In this document: in pieces, positions 52,685 to 62,154 of the stretch
Position numbering within the stretch: position 1 is the stretch's first letter
How the letters are laid out: each line of letters begins with the position of its first letter
NCBI RefSeq assembly: GCF_001941845.1
Contig: NZ_CP018870.1
Span: 124,001 to 188,000 of the forward strand
DNA: 64,000 nt
Source of the DNA: Streptomyces sp. TN58
GTDB lineage: Bacteria > Actinomycetota > Actinomycetes > Streptomycetales > Streptomycetaceae
Direction of reading: 5' to 3'
Program-made: the position numbers and the translations under genes
The notes under the pieces: generated by a model
Database searches by the model: none
The model's input: only the letters and a program-made list of their open reading frames with translations
Told to the model about the DNA's origin: nothing

Positions 52685-53164
52685 TCAGGCGGTCGGGCGC
52701 AACCGGTCCAGCTCGCTGCCGATCGCTTCTCGCAGCGGGTCGTGCTGCGGGCCGAGCCTGGACTGCTCGTCACTCCACCGGTCACGCGGATAGAGCCACA
52801 CCGGAGCGCGCACCGCGTCGGCCGGCTCCCATGCGAACCGCGGCCACACGTGGGCGTGCAGGAACGGGTCCTTGTTCCCCAGGATCTCCAGGTTGACCCG
52901 CCGGAAGGCGGGGTCCAGCCGCCTGCAGGCCCGCTCGACCGCCTCGCCGAGCTGATCCATGTCGGACAGGAACGACAGGCGTTTGGCCTTCGGCAGGTCC
53001 GACAGCCGCTGTACCTGCGGGTCGTCGACGAGGAGTACCGAGTATCCCGGCAGGAACTGGACATCCCCGATCACGGCGAATCCCGAGGTCAGCCGCCGCA
53101 GCACGGTCGGGTTCTCCCCTCTGAGGGCGGTACCGATCCGATCCGTCCGCCAGTCTCCGGTCAT
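52685..53164 (-). CDS. HIT-like protein (histidine-triad superfamily)
   Basis: A 159-residue protein with the HIT layout: GDVQFLPGYSVLLVDDPQVQ, helical region, NLEILGNKDPFLHAHVWPRF. Only two His of the usual H-x-H-x-H triad are seen (HAHVWP), as in diverged Ap4A-hydrolase-like members. It probably hydrolyses or binds a nucleotide, but this is uncertain. ATG 53164. Confidence 0.75.
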   Translation of the reverse strand: MTGDWRTDRIGTALRGENPTVLRRLTSGFAVIGDVQFLPGYSVLLVDDPQVQRLSDLPKAKRLSFLSDMDQLGEAVERACRRLDPAFRRVNLEILGNKDPFLHAHVWPRFAWEPADAVRAPVWLYPRDRWSDEQSRLGPQHDPLREAIGSELDRLRPTA

Positions 53165-53187
53165 GGCCGGAACCTACCAGCAGGTGA

Positions 53188-54768
53188 TCAGGGACCGGGT
53201 GTGCCTGCGCCTCCCCGCCCCGTCAGGCGGTGGATGCGGTCGACGCCGTACCAGCGGGAGACGCAGGCGGCGACCCAGTCGCGGTCGTAGTCGGCGGTGA
53301 AGAAGGGCTCGGCGAGGTGGCCGATGGGCAGGGGGCGGTAGCCGACGTCGGTGGCGCCGTGCGCCGCCTCGGTGCGGATGCGGGTGTTCTGGGCGTCCCA
53401 GGCGATGGAGCGGGCCACCGTGGTGGTGGTGAGCTGCTGCAGGTGCGGGACGAGGGAGGCCGTCGCGGCCAGGGTCAGGCAGAGGGCCGCCGTGGTGGCG
53501 GTGGCCGCGGCGGCGGGGCGGCGGGCGGCCAGGCGGGGGCCGGCCCAGGCTCCCAGGAGGGCTCCGTAGCCGCACAGGGCCAGTTCCATGGGCAACAGGA
53601 AACTCGTCCAGGTCCGGGCGTAGGTCCAGCCGGTGGGGCCGTATCCGCTGCGCAGGCCGGCCGCCACCGCGAAGGAGCCCAAGATCACCACGGGCAGCGG
53701 CAGGAGCAGCAGGGCGGTCCGCGTGGCCCGCCCGGCGCCGGGCCGCGCACCGGAGGCGGGGACGCGGCGGGGGGCGGGGCGGGGGGTGCGGAGGGTGGCG
53801 GCCAGGCCCAGCAGGAGGCCGGCGGCCGCGGCGGCGAGGTAGGCCCACTGGCCGGTGACGGTGTCCCAGATGCGCAGCCAGTCCTCGAAGGTGGCGCGTA
53901 GTTCGCCGGTGGAGAGGATGGGGGGTTTCTCGGGCTGCTGGGCGCGGCGCCAGCGGGCGCCCGGGGAGGTGTGGAGGACGGTGAGGCCGCAGGCGAGGCC
54001 GGCGCACCACAGCAGGCACCAGGTGAAGGGGCGCCAGGTCGTGGTGAGGTGCAGGCGGGGCAGGCACAGCAGGGCGGTCAGGGCGGCGAGGAGTGCGCTG
54101 ACGAGGGCGAAGGGTTCGCTCAGGGTGCCGAGGGCGAAGCCGGTGAGGAGGGCGCCGGCGAGGCCGGCGGTGCGGACGGCGGGGCGGGGGTGGGCGGCGG
54201 TGGCCAGGGCGAGCAGCAGGGCCCACAGGCCGATGACGCTCGGCACGGTGTGGGAGATCGTGGCGGGGGCCCACAGCAGGACCTGGTAGCTGCGGGTGCC
54301 CGCGAAGTACAGGAGTGCCTGCAGGGCCAGGGCGCAGGCGGTCAGGGCGAGCAGGGGCGGTGTGTGGCCGAGGGCGTGGAGGAGGCGGCGGCCGAGGAGG
54401 ACGAGGGCGGCGGTGAGGGCGAGGGTGATGAGGGTGGGGAGGATTTTGGTGCCGGCCGGTCCGCCGCCGTAGAGGAGGCCGCTGAGGAAGGCGTTGGCGA
54501 TCCGGCCGTTCTGGGTGGTGTAGAAGTCGGCGGTGATGCCGAGGACTCCCAGGTCGCGGGTTTTCCAGGCGGCGCACCAGTCGTCGGAGGTGGGGCGGAT
54601 GTAGAGGCCGAGGAAGCATCCGACGGCGACGAGGGCTCCGGCGGCGGTGGCGAGGGTCGCCGCGGCGGCTGTGGGCAGGGTGCGCAGGAGGGGGCGGGGT
54701 CCGGTGTGGGGGCCGGTTGGTGGGGAGGGGGTCACGAGGTCCTCGTCCTCGGCCGCCGTGGTGCTCAT
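53188..54768 (-). CDS. DUF6056-type polytopic membrane protein
   Basis: A 526-residue membrane protein with about 10-12 hydrophobic segments, a long loop with SDDWCAAWKTRDLGVLG and FYTTQNGRIANAFLSGLLYG, and a soluble C-terminus (NTRIRTEAAHGATDVGYRPL, VAACVSRWYGVDRIHRL). The SDDW ... NGR pattern resembles the DUF6056 family, related to membrane glycosyltransferases that use lipid-linked sugars. GAGGTGG stands 4 nt before ATG 54768. It is divergent from a GH15-like enzyme, which suggests a glycan theme. Confidence 0.75.
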   Translation of the reverse strand: MSTTAAEDEDLVTPSPPTGPHTGPRPLLRTLPTAAAATLATAAGALVAVGCFLGLYIRPTSDDWCAAWKTRDLGVLGITADFYTTQNGRIANAFLSGLLYGGGPAGTKILPTLITLALTAALVLLGRRLLHALGHTPPLLALTACALALQALLYFAGTRSYQVLLWAPATISHTVPSVIGLWALLLALATAAHPRPAVRTAGLAGALLTGFALGTLSEPFALVSALLAALTALLCLPRLHLTTTWRPFTWCLLWCAGLACGLTVLHTSPGARWRRAQQPEKPPILSTGELRATFEDWLRIWDTVTGQWAYLAAAAAGLLLGLAATLRTPRPAPRRVPASGARPGAGRATRTALLLLPLPVVILGSFAVAAGLRSGYGPTGWTYARTWTSFLLPMELALCGYGALLGAWAGPRLAARRPAAAATATTAALCLTLAATASLVPHLQQLTTTTVARSIAWDAQNTRIRTEAAHGATDVGYRPLPIGHLAEPFFTADYDRDWVAACVSRWYGVDRIHRLTGRGGAGTPGP

Positions 54769-55100
54769 GGGCCACCTCTTCGCAGCGTTCGCGGTGTTCG
54801 CAGCGGGGGTCCGTCGGGCGGGGGCGGCCGGTTGCGCCCCGCCGGCTGTGGTGATCGCACGGCCCGCGAACACCCATGATGTGCACGGTTCGTGGCGGGC
54901 GGCATCCCGGGCGGGGCCGGTCGCCACGGGCCGCTTCGGCGGGCGGGCTTCGGCGGGCGGGCTTCGGCGGGCGGGGAGGGTGGGGGTGGGGGTGGGGGGT
55001 CACCCGGGCGGCGGGGTGTGCGTGGCGGGGCGGGCGGGGGTCTTCGAGGATGGGCCGGGGGCGGTGTCCGCGCGTACGCGGTGCGGCGGAGGGAGTGGCG
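54769..55100. other. Divergent promoter region with 14-bp triplicate
   Basis: About 330 bp without a gene. GCTTCGGCGGGCGG occurs three times in tandem at 54933-54974. It probably holds promoters for the flanking genes. Confidence 0.45.
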
Positions 55101-56489
55101 GTGCCCGTTGTCCTTGGATGCTGGGCGGTGGCCGCGGCGGTGCTGGCCGGGGCCTCGGTTCCGGTGTGCGGTGCGGGCGGTCATGCGCCGCTGTCGGGGT
55201 TCACCGCCCCCACGGTCGGGGTGCTGTCCAATGTGACGGCCGCCGAGGGGGTTTCGGCTTCGCGTGCCGCCGGCGCCCGGTATGTGGAGGGCAGCAACGT
55301 GCTGCGGCTGGCGTCGGGGCGGTGGCTGTACCTGCCCGCGGGGCGGACGGTGTCGGTGGTGGTCGGGGCCGGTGACGCGGGGGCGTTGCGGCAGATCGGG
55401 CAGAGCCGGGCGTGGCTGGCGTCGGGCCGGATCCCGGGCAGGTCCGCGGCGGAGCGGGCGGCGGCCGCGCGGGCGCTGCTGGCGATGCGGGCGCTGCTGC
55501 GGCCCAACGGGGCGATGGCGGCGGGGTGGAGTCCGGGCTGGATGTACTCCTGGCCGCGGGATGCGAGCTTCGCGTGCGCGGCGTTCGCGCACACCGGGCA
55601 TGACGCGGAGGCGTTCGGGATCCTGCGGCACAGTGCCGCGACGCAGCGCGGGGACGGCAGCTGGGAGGCGCGTACGAAGCTGGACGGTTCCGGGCCGCCG
55701 GACGGCAGGCGGTGGCAGCTCGATGCCAACGGCTGGGTTCCGTGGTCGGTGTGGCAGTGGTACCGGGCGGCGCCGGCGGAGGGCCGGCGGGCCCGGCTGG
55801 CGACGCTCTACCCGATGGTGGCCAGGGCGGCCGACCGTGCGGCGCGGTCGCTGGGGGCGGACGGGCTGCCTCCGGCGTCTCCCGACTACTGGGAGCTGAT
55901 GACGTCGAGTACGAACATCGGGACGGCCGCGCCGCTGCTGGCCGGGCTGAACGCCTCCGCGGACCTGGCGCGGGAGGCGGGCCGGCCCGGGGACGCGGCG
56001 CGGTGGGCGCGGGCGGCGCGGCGGCTGTCGGCGGGGATCTCCAAGCGGTTCCTGCCGCTGGGCTACCAGCGCACCGTCGACGGCCGGCACGGGCGTGACA
56101 GTGCGGTGGCGTTCATGACGCCGCCTTTCAACGCGGCTCCGGCGGGGCTGGAGGCGGTACTGGAGTCCACGTGGCGGGCGCTGCGCCTGCCCAACGGGGG
56201 GCTGACGCCGGGTGATGACCCGGGGGCGCCGTGGGGTGCGACGGCGTGGACGCCCAGTACGGCGTTCTTCGCGCTGGCGTGGGCGGCCGGGGGGCGGCCG
56301 GCGAAGGCGGGGCCGGTGCTGGAGTGGGTGCTCTCCAAACGCAACGCGCTCGGTGAGCTGCCGGAGAAGGTGGACAGCGCCGGCCGGGCCGCTTCGGTGG
56401 CGCCGCTGGCGTGGACGGGGTCGATCGTGCTGCTGTCGCTGGTGGCGCTTGAGAGTGGCGGTCTGCCGGCCCCGCCCCCGGGGCGGTAG
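55101..56489 (+). CDS. Secreted GH15-like glycoside hydrolase (glucoamylase-type)
   Basis: A 462-residue secreted enzyme. Short signal (GCWAVAAAVLAGASVPVCGA), a beta-rich N-terminal region (NVLRLASGRWLYLPAGRTVS) and an (alpha/alpha)6-barrel with the GH15 landmark GWMYSWPRDASFACAAFAHTG and repeats of hydrophobic/Trp helices (WQLDANGWVPWSVWQWYRAA, SPDYWELMTSSTNIGTAAPL). The family splits alpha-glucosidic bonds; the substrate is not known. GGAGGGAG ends 5 nt before GTG 55101, preferred over upstream in-frame starts. Confidence 0.85.
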   Translation: MPVVLGCWAVAAAVLAGASVPVCGAGGHAPLSGFTAPTVGVLSNVTAAEGVSASRAAGARYVEGSNVLRLASGRWLYLPAGRTVSVVVGAGDAGALRQIGQSRAWLASGRIPGRSAAERAAAARALLAMRALLRPNGAMAAGWSPGWMYSWPRDASFACAAFAHTGHDAEAFGILRHSAATQRGDGSWEARTKLDGSGPPDGRRWQLDANGWVPWSVWQWYRAAPAEGRRARLATLYPMVARAADRAARSLGADGLPPASPDYWELMTSSTNIGTAAPLLAGLNASADLAREAGRPGDAARWARAARRLSAGISKRFLPLGYQRTVDGRHGRDSAVAFMTPPFNAAPAGLEAVLESTWRALRLPNGGLTPGDDPGAPWGATAWTPSTAFFALAWAAGGRPAKAGPVLEWVLSKRNALGELPEKVDSAGRAASVAPLAWTGSIVLLSLVALESGGLPAPPPGR

Positions 56490-57121
56490 GAGGGGCGGGA
56501 CTTCGGGCGCGGCGCGGTCCTGTCTGACGCGGATCCCGGACGCTCCCCCGGGCTGCTCTCCACTCCCCTCCTCGCCCCCTCCCCGCTCCCCTCTCCCCGC
56601 GCCCTTCTCCGCTCCCCCTCCTCGGTCCCCGGTCGGTTGCTGACGGCAAGACACCTCGACCCGCTCCCGGGCCGCCTCTTTCGGTTCACCTCGCTGACGG
56701 CCATGCCCGCGCCGCTGCCGCAGCTCCCGCCACTCTGGCCCTCAGGCGCTCTGGCCCTCTGGCGCTCAGGCGTCAGCCGGTGGGTTCGGCCACTCGGGCG
56801 AGCAGGGCGGAGTTCGCCGGTCATCCGGGGAAGAAGCGGCCGGCGGGCCCCGGCGCATGTGTGCGCCGCCGTCGGCGGCGGGTGGTACGGGCGGCGGTCA
56901 CAAGGGGCCCTGTCACCGGTGGTCAGGGCGTGGGGAGTTGAGCAGTGCGGCCGGACGGCCGGGCCGGGCGGCAGCCGGGTGGTGGGGCGCTGTGCCGGTG
57001 GCTGCGGTAGGGCCGGTGGCCCGGGTGGGGCGGGCGGTGGGGCCGGGGCGGGCCGGCGGGTGGTGGCCGCAGGGTGGGTGCCGTGGCGGGGGGGGGGGGG
57101 GGGGGGTTGGGGCGGTGGTGG
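56490..57121. other. Intergenic, 0.6 kb, with 19-G run
   Basis: No gene. 57088-57106 is an unbroken run of 19 G. 56530-56620 is pyrimidine-rich on the plus strand (CTCCCC/CCTC runs). A terminator for the GH15 gene was not recognised. Confidence 0.5.
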
Positions 57122-59341
57122 TCAGTGGTGCCAGGTGGAGGGGTGGCGGGCGGCCTGGGCGAGGGCGGTGGGCGGGACGGCCCGGTGCCAGGGGGTGGGG
57201 GCGGGTCCGGCGGGGCCGGGGGTGGGTGTGGGGGTGGTGGTGTGGAGGTCGGCGTCCAGGCCGAGGGTGGCGGCCAGGTTGGTGCCGTCGGGGGTGGTCA
57301 CGGCGGCCGGGGCGCCGGTGTAGAGCATCTGGGACTCGTGCCAGACAGGGCCGGTGCCGGTGCCGGTGCCGGTGTTGGTGCCGGTGTTGGTGTTGGTGTT
57401 GGTGTTGGTGTTGGTGTGGGTGTCGGGGGTGGGGAGGGTGATGGCGGCGGTGCCGGTGGCGGCGCGGCCGGCGAGGAGGTGGCCGGTGGTGGCGACGGCG
57501 CCGTAGCCGCCTTCGCCGCCGGTGGTGGCGGGTGGGGAGAGGAGGGGGGCGGCCGTGGTGGCGGTGGCCCGGGTGGTGGTGACGGTGCCGGTGCCGGGGG
57601 TGCGGAAGGAGAGGCGGACGCCGTCGCCTTCGGGGGTGGCGGACAGGACGCCGGTGGTGGCGGGCAGGCCGGTGGGGAAGGGGCCGGCGAGGGGGGCGCC
57701 GGGGGCGGGCTGGGTCCAGGCCAGGACGGTGCGGTCGGTGGCGGCGTAGAGGTGTCGGCGGCCGGCGCTGTCGGTGGCGGTGGCGGGGTCGCCCTGCAGG
57801 GCGGTGCCGCCCAGGCTCTGCCAGGGGCCGAAGCCGGCGCCGGGGGCGGTCTGGGTGGCGGCGGCCAGGGTGCGGCGGGAGTCGCGGAGGTAGACGGTGA
57901 TGCGGCCGGCGGGGTCGGTGGTGGCGGTGGGGGTGCCGATCGCGGAGGTGGCGGAGAGGTCGCCGGTGTCGGGGGTGCCGAGGGTGTGCCAGGGGCCGAA
58001 GCCGGCGCCGGGGGCGTTCTGGAGGGCGTAGACGGTCTCGCGCCGGTAGTCGTGGGGGGTGGTGGTGGCCAGGGTGGTGCGGGTGGCGAGGACGGCGATG
58101 CGGCCGTCGGGCAGGCGGGCGGTGGACGCGCCGGCGTCGATGGTGGTGCCGGGGGCGGTGGGGGGCAGGAAGCGGGGTCCCTGCCAGGGGGTGTCGGGGC
58201 GGGGGCGTGTCCAGTAGGCCATCTGGCCGTCGAGGGCGGCGAAGGCGTAGAGGTGGCCGGGCGGGCCCTGGGTCAGCCAGGTGGTGCTCTCGCCGCGGCT
58301 GTAGCGGATGGTCTGGTTCCAGCCGGCGCCGGTGGGGCGGGTGGCGGTCTTGCGGTCGCCGCAGCCGGCGGGGCTGCCGCACCAGTCCTGGTGGTCGCTC
58401 CAGGCGTAGGTCTTGAGGTAGCCGAGTTTCTCCTCGGCGGCTTTCGCGTCGAGGGTGGGGGGCAGGGAGCTGTTGGGGTAGCTGACGTAGTTCTGGACCG
58501 AGAAGTGGGGGCGGGGGCCGGCGGCGGTGGTGGCGGCGTAGCGTTCGGTGGCGGCCTGTACGAAGCGGGCCCCGTAGATGTGGTCCTGGTGGTCGGCGGG
58601 GGCGCCGGCGGGCCGGGTGCGGCCGGGGGTGGGGTCCTGGGTGCGGATGGTGGTGGGCCGGTAGAGCGCCAGTACGTTGGCGATGGCCTGGACGGCCTGG
58701 TCGCGGGTGTAGGTGAAGGGGGTGGTGACGGGGGTGCCGGAGGCGAGTTGGGAGCCGAGGGCGGGGACCTTGCCGTCCCACAGGCCGCGCAGGCTGTCGG
58801 GGTTGTCGCCGGAGATGCTGCGGGCTTCGCGCATCTGCATCCACACCAGGTTGACCTCGGGGCGGGCGAGGAGGACGTCGACTTCGGCGCTGCCGCCGCC
58901 GGTGGTGGGCACGGAGGTGCGCTGCCAGGCGCTGGTGCGCCGGCCGGTGGCCATCTCGGCGTAGGCGGCGCGTATGCCGTTCTGGCGGGCTTCGGCGTAG
59001 GCGGCGTGGTCGGCGGGGCGGGCGGGGTCTTGCAGGTGGGGGCTGTGGGCTTCGTTGCGGCCGTCGGACTCGCCTGCGGTCAGGTAGACGGTGGTGACCT
59101 TGACGCCGGTGGATATGGAGCGGCTGAGGTCGGGGTTCATGAAGAACAGGTCGTCGTCGGGGTGCGCGACGAACTGCACGACCGTGCCCTGGGTGACGCT
59201 GGGGCGCTGGGGGGCCTGGGCGGCGGCGGGCGCGGGGGCGGCGGCGTGTCCGTGGGCCCAGGTCGTGACGCCGGCGACGCCGGCGGCGGCGGTGAGGGCG
59301 GCGAGCAGGGCCGCGAGGCGGGTGCGGCTGGCCAGGGACAT
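57122..59341 (-). CDS. Secreted PIG-L-family deacetylase with propeller-like C-terminal region
   Basis: A 739-residue secreted protein. Signal peptide, then a PIG-L/LmbE domain (residues about 45-320) with the zinc motif VVQFVAHPDDDLFFMNPDLS and a later HQDHIYGARF His. Residues 330-660 are repeats with GxxFGPWxxLG, typical of a sugar-binding beta-propeller. Near the end is a (TN)n/(TG)n stretch encoded by hexanucleotides. PIG-L enzymes deacetylate N-acetylglucosamine-type sugars, so a glycan substrate is plausible. ATG 59341 starts a clear signal peptide (ASRTRLAALLAALTAAAGVA); AAGG is 9 nt upstream. Confidence 0.9.
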   Translation of the reverse strand: MSLASRTRLAALLAALTAAAGVAGVTTWAHGHAAAPAPAAAQAPQRPSVTQGTVVQFVAHPDDDLFFMNPDLSRSISTGVKVTTVYLTAGESDGRNEAHSPHLQDPARPADHAAYAEARQNGIRAAYAEMATGRRTSAWQRTSVPTTGGGSAEVDVLLARPEVNLVWMQMREARSISGDNPDSLRGLWDGKVPALGSQLASGTPVTTPFTYTRDQAVQAIANVLALYRPTTIRTQDPTPGRTRPAGAPADHQDHIYGARFVQAATERYAATTAAGPRPHFSVQNYVSYPNSSLPPTLDAKAAEEKLGYLKTYAWSDHQDWCGSPAGCGDRKTATRPTGAGWNQTIRYSRGESTTWLTQGPPGHLYAFAALDGQMAYWTRPRPDTPWQGPRFLPPTAPGTTIDAGASTARLPDGRIAVLATRTTLATTTPHDYRRETVYALQNAPGAGFGPWHTLGTPDTGDLSATSAIGTPTATTDPAGRITVYLRDSRRTLAAATQTAPGAGFGPWQSLGGTALQGDPATATDSAGRRHLYAATDRTVLAWTQPAPGAPLAGPFPTGLPATTGVLSATPEGDGVRLSFRTPGTGTVTTTRATATTAAPLLSPPATTGGEGGYGAVATTGHLLAGRAATGTAAITLPTPDTHTNTNTNTNTNTGTNTGTGTGTGPVWHESQMLYTGAPAAVTTPDGTNLAATLGLDADLHTTTPTPTPGPAGPAPTPWHRAVPPTALAQAARHPSTWHH
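57350..57420. repeat. Hexanucleotide microsatellite inside PIG-L gene
   Basis: About eleven tandem hexamers GGTGCC/GGTGTT encode THTNTNTNTNTNTGTNTGTG. The run is in frame; length change would add or remove Thr-Asn/Thr-Gly pairs without a frameshift. Confidence 0.75.
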
Positions 59342-59879
59342 CGCGGGCGCCTTGGGGGTCGGTCCGGTGCGGGGTGCTCCGAAGAGTGGGGGGTGTCGGT
59401 GCCCCGATGGCTGGAGCACTTCCGGAGACGACCGGGGCCGATTATGCCTCGCGTGTTTTCTGCTGACACACCCTCAAACACCATATGAAACCAAACCAGT
59501 TGAATGCACGATATGGGCGTCTTGTCCCTATTTGGGGATGGTTGGGTGGGGTGGGGTGGGAGGGGGCCGCGTGGTGTGTGTCACGTGCGGGGGCGGGGTG
59601 GGGCGGTGTGGGGGCGGCGGATTTTCGTGGACTTCTGGGGACTTCTGTCGACTTCCAGGGGTTTCGGCGGCGGTGTGGGCTGGGGTTTCGCGGTGTCCGG
59701 CGGGCGGCGGGCCGGCGCGGGTCGCGGGGCGGTCGGGAGACGGCGCGGGCGGCCGCGCCCGGGGGGCGGTGAGGTCTCTCACACCGGCGGGGGGTGGGGG
59801 GTGGTAGGCCGGTCCGTCGGGGGCGGCCGTCGGACGGCGGCGGGCCGGCGGGGGCCGACCGGGGGAGCCGGCGGGCCGG
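59342..59879. other. Intergenic upstream of PIG-L gene
   Basis: No gene. 59440-59540 is AT-rich for the window (about half A+T) and is the likely promoter zone for the PIG-L gene. Beyond 59560 it grades into the repeat array. Confidence 0.45.
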
Positions 59880-60640
59880 GCGCACCGGCGGCGGCGGTGG
59901 GGCGGTGGGCCGGGCGCGGCCCGGTGGCGGCCGTGCCTCTCCCGGGGTCTGGGCCCTTGGCGGGGTCTGGGCCCGGTGGCGGCGGTGCCTCTCCCGGGGT
60001 CTGGGCCCCTGCCTCGGTCTGGGCCCGGCGGGCGGCTCGGGCGGGGCCGGCGGGCGTTGCGGCGAGGGCCCGGAAGCCGGTGGAAGCGTGGGTTGAGCGC
60101 ACCGGCAGCGGCGGCGGTGGGGCGGTGGGCCGGGCGCGACCTGGTGGCGGCGGTGCCTCTCCCGGGATCTGGGCCCGGTGGGCGGCTGGGCCCGGCCGAT
60201 GGGCGTCGCGGCGAGGGCCCGGAAGCCGGTGGAGCCGTGGGTTGGGCGCACCGGCGGTGGTGGGCGGGTGGGCCGGGCGCGGCCCGGTGGCGGCGGTGCC
60301 CCCTGCCGGGGTCTGGGCCCGGTGGGCGGCTCGGGCGGGGCCGGCGGTCGTCGCGGCGAGGGCCCGGAAGCCGGTGGAGCCTTGGGTTGGGCGCACCGGC
60401 GGCGGGGAAGTCGGTGGGCGGGTGGGCCGGGCGCGGCCTGGTGGCGGCGGTGGCCCCTGCCGGGGCCTGGGCCCGGTGGGCGGCCGGCCCGGCCGATGGG
60501 CGTCGCGGCGAGGGCCCGGAAGCCGGTGGAGCCGTGGGTTGGGCGCACCGGCGGTGGTGGGCGTGGGCGGTGGGCTGCACGCGGCCTGGTGGCGGCGGTG
60601 CCCCCTGCCGGGGTCTGGGCCCGTGGCGGGTTGAGGCGCC
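59880..60640. repeat. Tandem array of about 150-bp units, four to five copies
   Basis: Anchors such as GCGAGGGCCCGGAAGCCGGT recur at 60061, 60211, 60356 and 60508, and GCGCACCGGC at about 59880, 60096, 60246, 60391 and 60543, giving units of 145-152 bp after a longer first unit. Copies are about 85-90% alike by eye. All frames stay open only because of composition; no protein family is recognisable. Confidence 0.75.
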
Positions 60641-61218
60641 TGTGGGTGCAGGTTCGCCGTGGATCGAGAGGGTTCCGACTGCTTCGTGGCCGGGGCGGGG
60701 CCTGCGTAGAGGCGAGGCGGCCGGTGGTGGGGAAGCCGGTGCCGTCGCCGACGGTGACCAGCAGGACGGCGGCGGTCCTGACGCCGACGCCGGGCAGCGA
60801 CGTCAGGACCTGGGAAAGAGGGGGCCACCAGCAGCTGGCTGGTCTGGGGCTCCAGGGCCCCGCGTTTTTCGCGGACGGCCGCGAGGGAGCGGGCCAGGTA
60901 TGGGATGACCGCGTGGAGGGTGCCGGTGCCTGGGACGACGACGGTCCGTTCGTCGAGCGCGTCGAAGACGTCGTCGATACGCCGGGTGGCTATGCGCAGG
61001 GCCTTGGGGCGGACCAGTTCGACGAGTCTGCGGCGGCCGGCTTTCCCGTTCCGACGCGGCCGAGCCAGGTGGGCGCGGCAGTCGGGCCGGCGTGTCGACG
61101 TGCGGCGCAGGCGGTGGGTGCCGGCCGGGTCGGGTGTGGTGCTGGTGGCGGCCCGCCATGGGGCGCGGCAGGCGGGCTCCGCCGGCCGCGGCGGTTGCTC
61201 TCGGGTGAGGTGACGCAC
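60641..61218 (-). pseudogene. IS110-family transposase remnant
   Basis: Minus-strand translation gives GRRRLVELVRPKALRIATRR, then IDDVFDALDERTVVVPGTGT and AVIPYLARSLAAVREKRGALE, characteristic of the IS110 transposase middle part. The following LPGVG-to-LASYAGLAPATK portion is present only after a frame change (VGDGTGFPTTGRLAS in another frame). The N-terminal DEDD catalytic part is missing. It abuts the tandem array. Confidence 0.8.
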
Positions 61219-62040
61219 CAGCGGGGGTGGGGAAGGCGGTGCGCGGACGGGCCGGCTTCGCCGGGAGTCCTGCCCGGGCGGGCCTGGGCGAGGTCGGCGG
61301 GTCCCGATCCCGGGCCCGGTGCGCAGGCCGTCCGTCTCCGAGGCGCCCGCGCTCCGTGAAGCGGGGCGGTTGCGGTGCCCGGCCGCGTCGGCGGGATCGG
61401 GGCAGAGGCGGGGGCTCCACGGTTCATGGCCGTGCGGAGGAAAGCGCGACGCCGCGGGGTGGGCCCTGGTGGTGGAGGGGGTGTGCGTTCGTCTCGGGGA
61501 GGGGCGGCGGCGTGCAGGCGTGCCCAGGGCGGCGGCGTGGGCGGCGGTCGGGGCGGCGGTCGGGGACGGTGTTCGCAGTGCTCCGTCAGCCAGGTCTGCT
61601 CCCCGTGCCGCCGGTACGGCGCTACGGGGGCGGGTTCGGGCGCTACGGCCGCCGGTACGGGCGCCACTGGCGGGTCGGGGCGCCTGGGGTGGAGCGCCGC
61701 CGCCTCCGGGCGCAGGCTGGGGCCGGTGCGGGCCGGGCTGGTCTGTTGGACTGCCGCAGTGGTCTGTGCCGCTGGGCGTTGTGCCCGGGCGAGTGGGGCT
61801 GGTGTCCGGCTGTGTGCGAGTGCGCCGGTGCTTTGGCGCGGGACGCAGAGCGTTCCTGGGGCTCCGGCGGCGCTCTGCGCGCGTTCCTCCGGGCTGCCGC
61901 GCGCGGGGAGGTGCCGGCCCGCGCGGGTGCGTACGGGCGCACGGTAGGCGGGTGTCGCGGGGCGGTGAGCCCCCGCCCGGGGCGGGGCGGGGCGGGCGGG
62001 GGGGCGGTGTGGTGCGTGGCGCGTCCTGTGCCCGCTGCCC
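61219..62040. other. Intergenic, 0.8 kb
   Basis: No supportable gene between the IS110 remnant and the sugar-binding gene's terminator. Several frames are open because of high GC, with no start-plus-ribosome-site combination or recognisable domain. Confidence 0.4.
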
Positions 62041-62054
62041 CGCCCGCCGCCGTA

Positions 62055-62117
62055 CGCCGCCGTACGCCGCCGTGCGCCCGCGGGCCCGCGGGCAGCGGCG
62101 GGCGGCGTACGGCGGCG
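62055..62117. terminator. Terminator-like hairpin after sugar-binding gene
   Basis: CGCCGCCGTACGCCGCC (62055-62071) pairs perfectly with 62101-62117; the 29-nt loop is itself GC-rich and can pair. The left arm is part of a CGCCGTACGC repeat, so it can slip by 10 nt. It lies 37 nt beyond the stop of the minus-strand gene. Confidence 0.6.
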
Positions 62118-62154
62118 AGTGGTGTGCGGGGGGTGTGGTCTTGCCGCGGTGGTG

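Noticed and set aside
59779..61218. Continuous 479-codon frame across the tandem array
   Set aside because: It begins in the IS110 remnant and runs into the 150-bp repeats. The repeats are open in several frames, so the frame is a composition effect.
61219..62040. Proline/arginine-rich proteins in several frames
   Set aside because: No start with ribosome site, no domain and no third-position codon bias favouring one frame.
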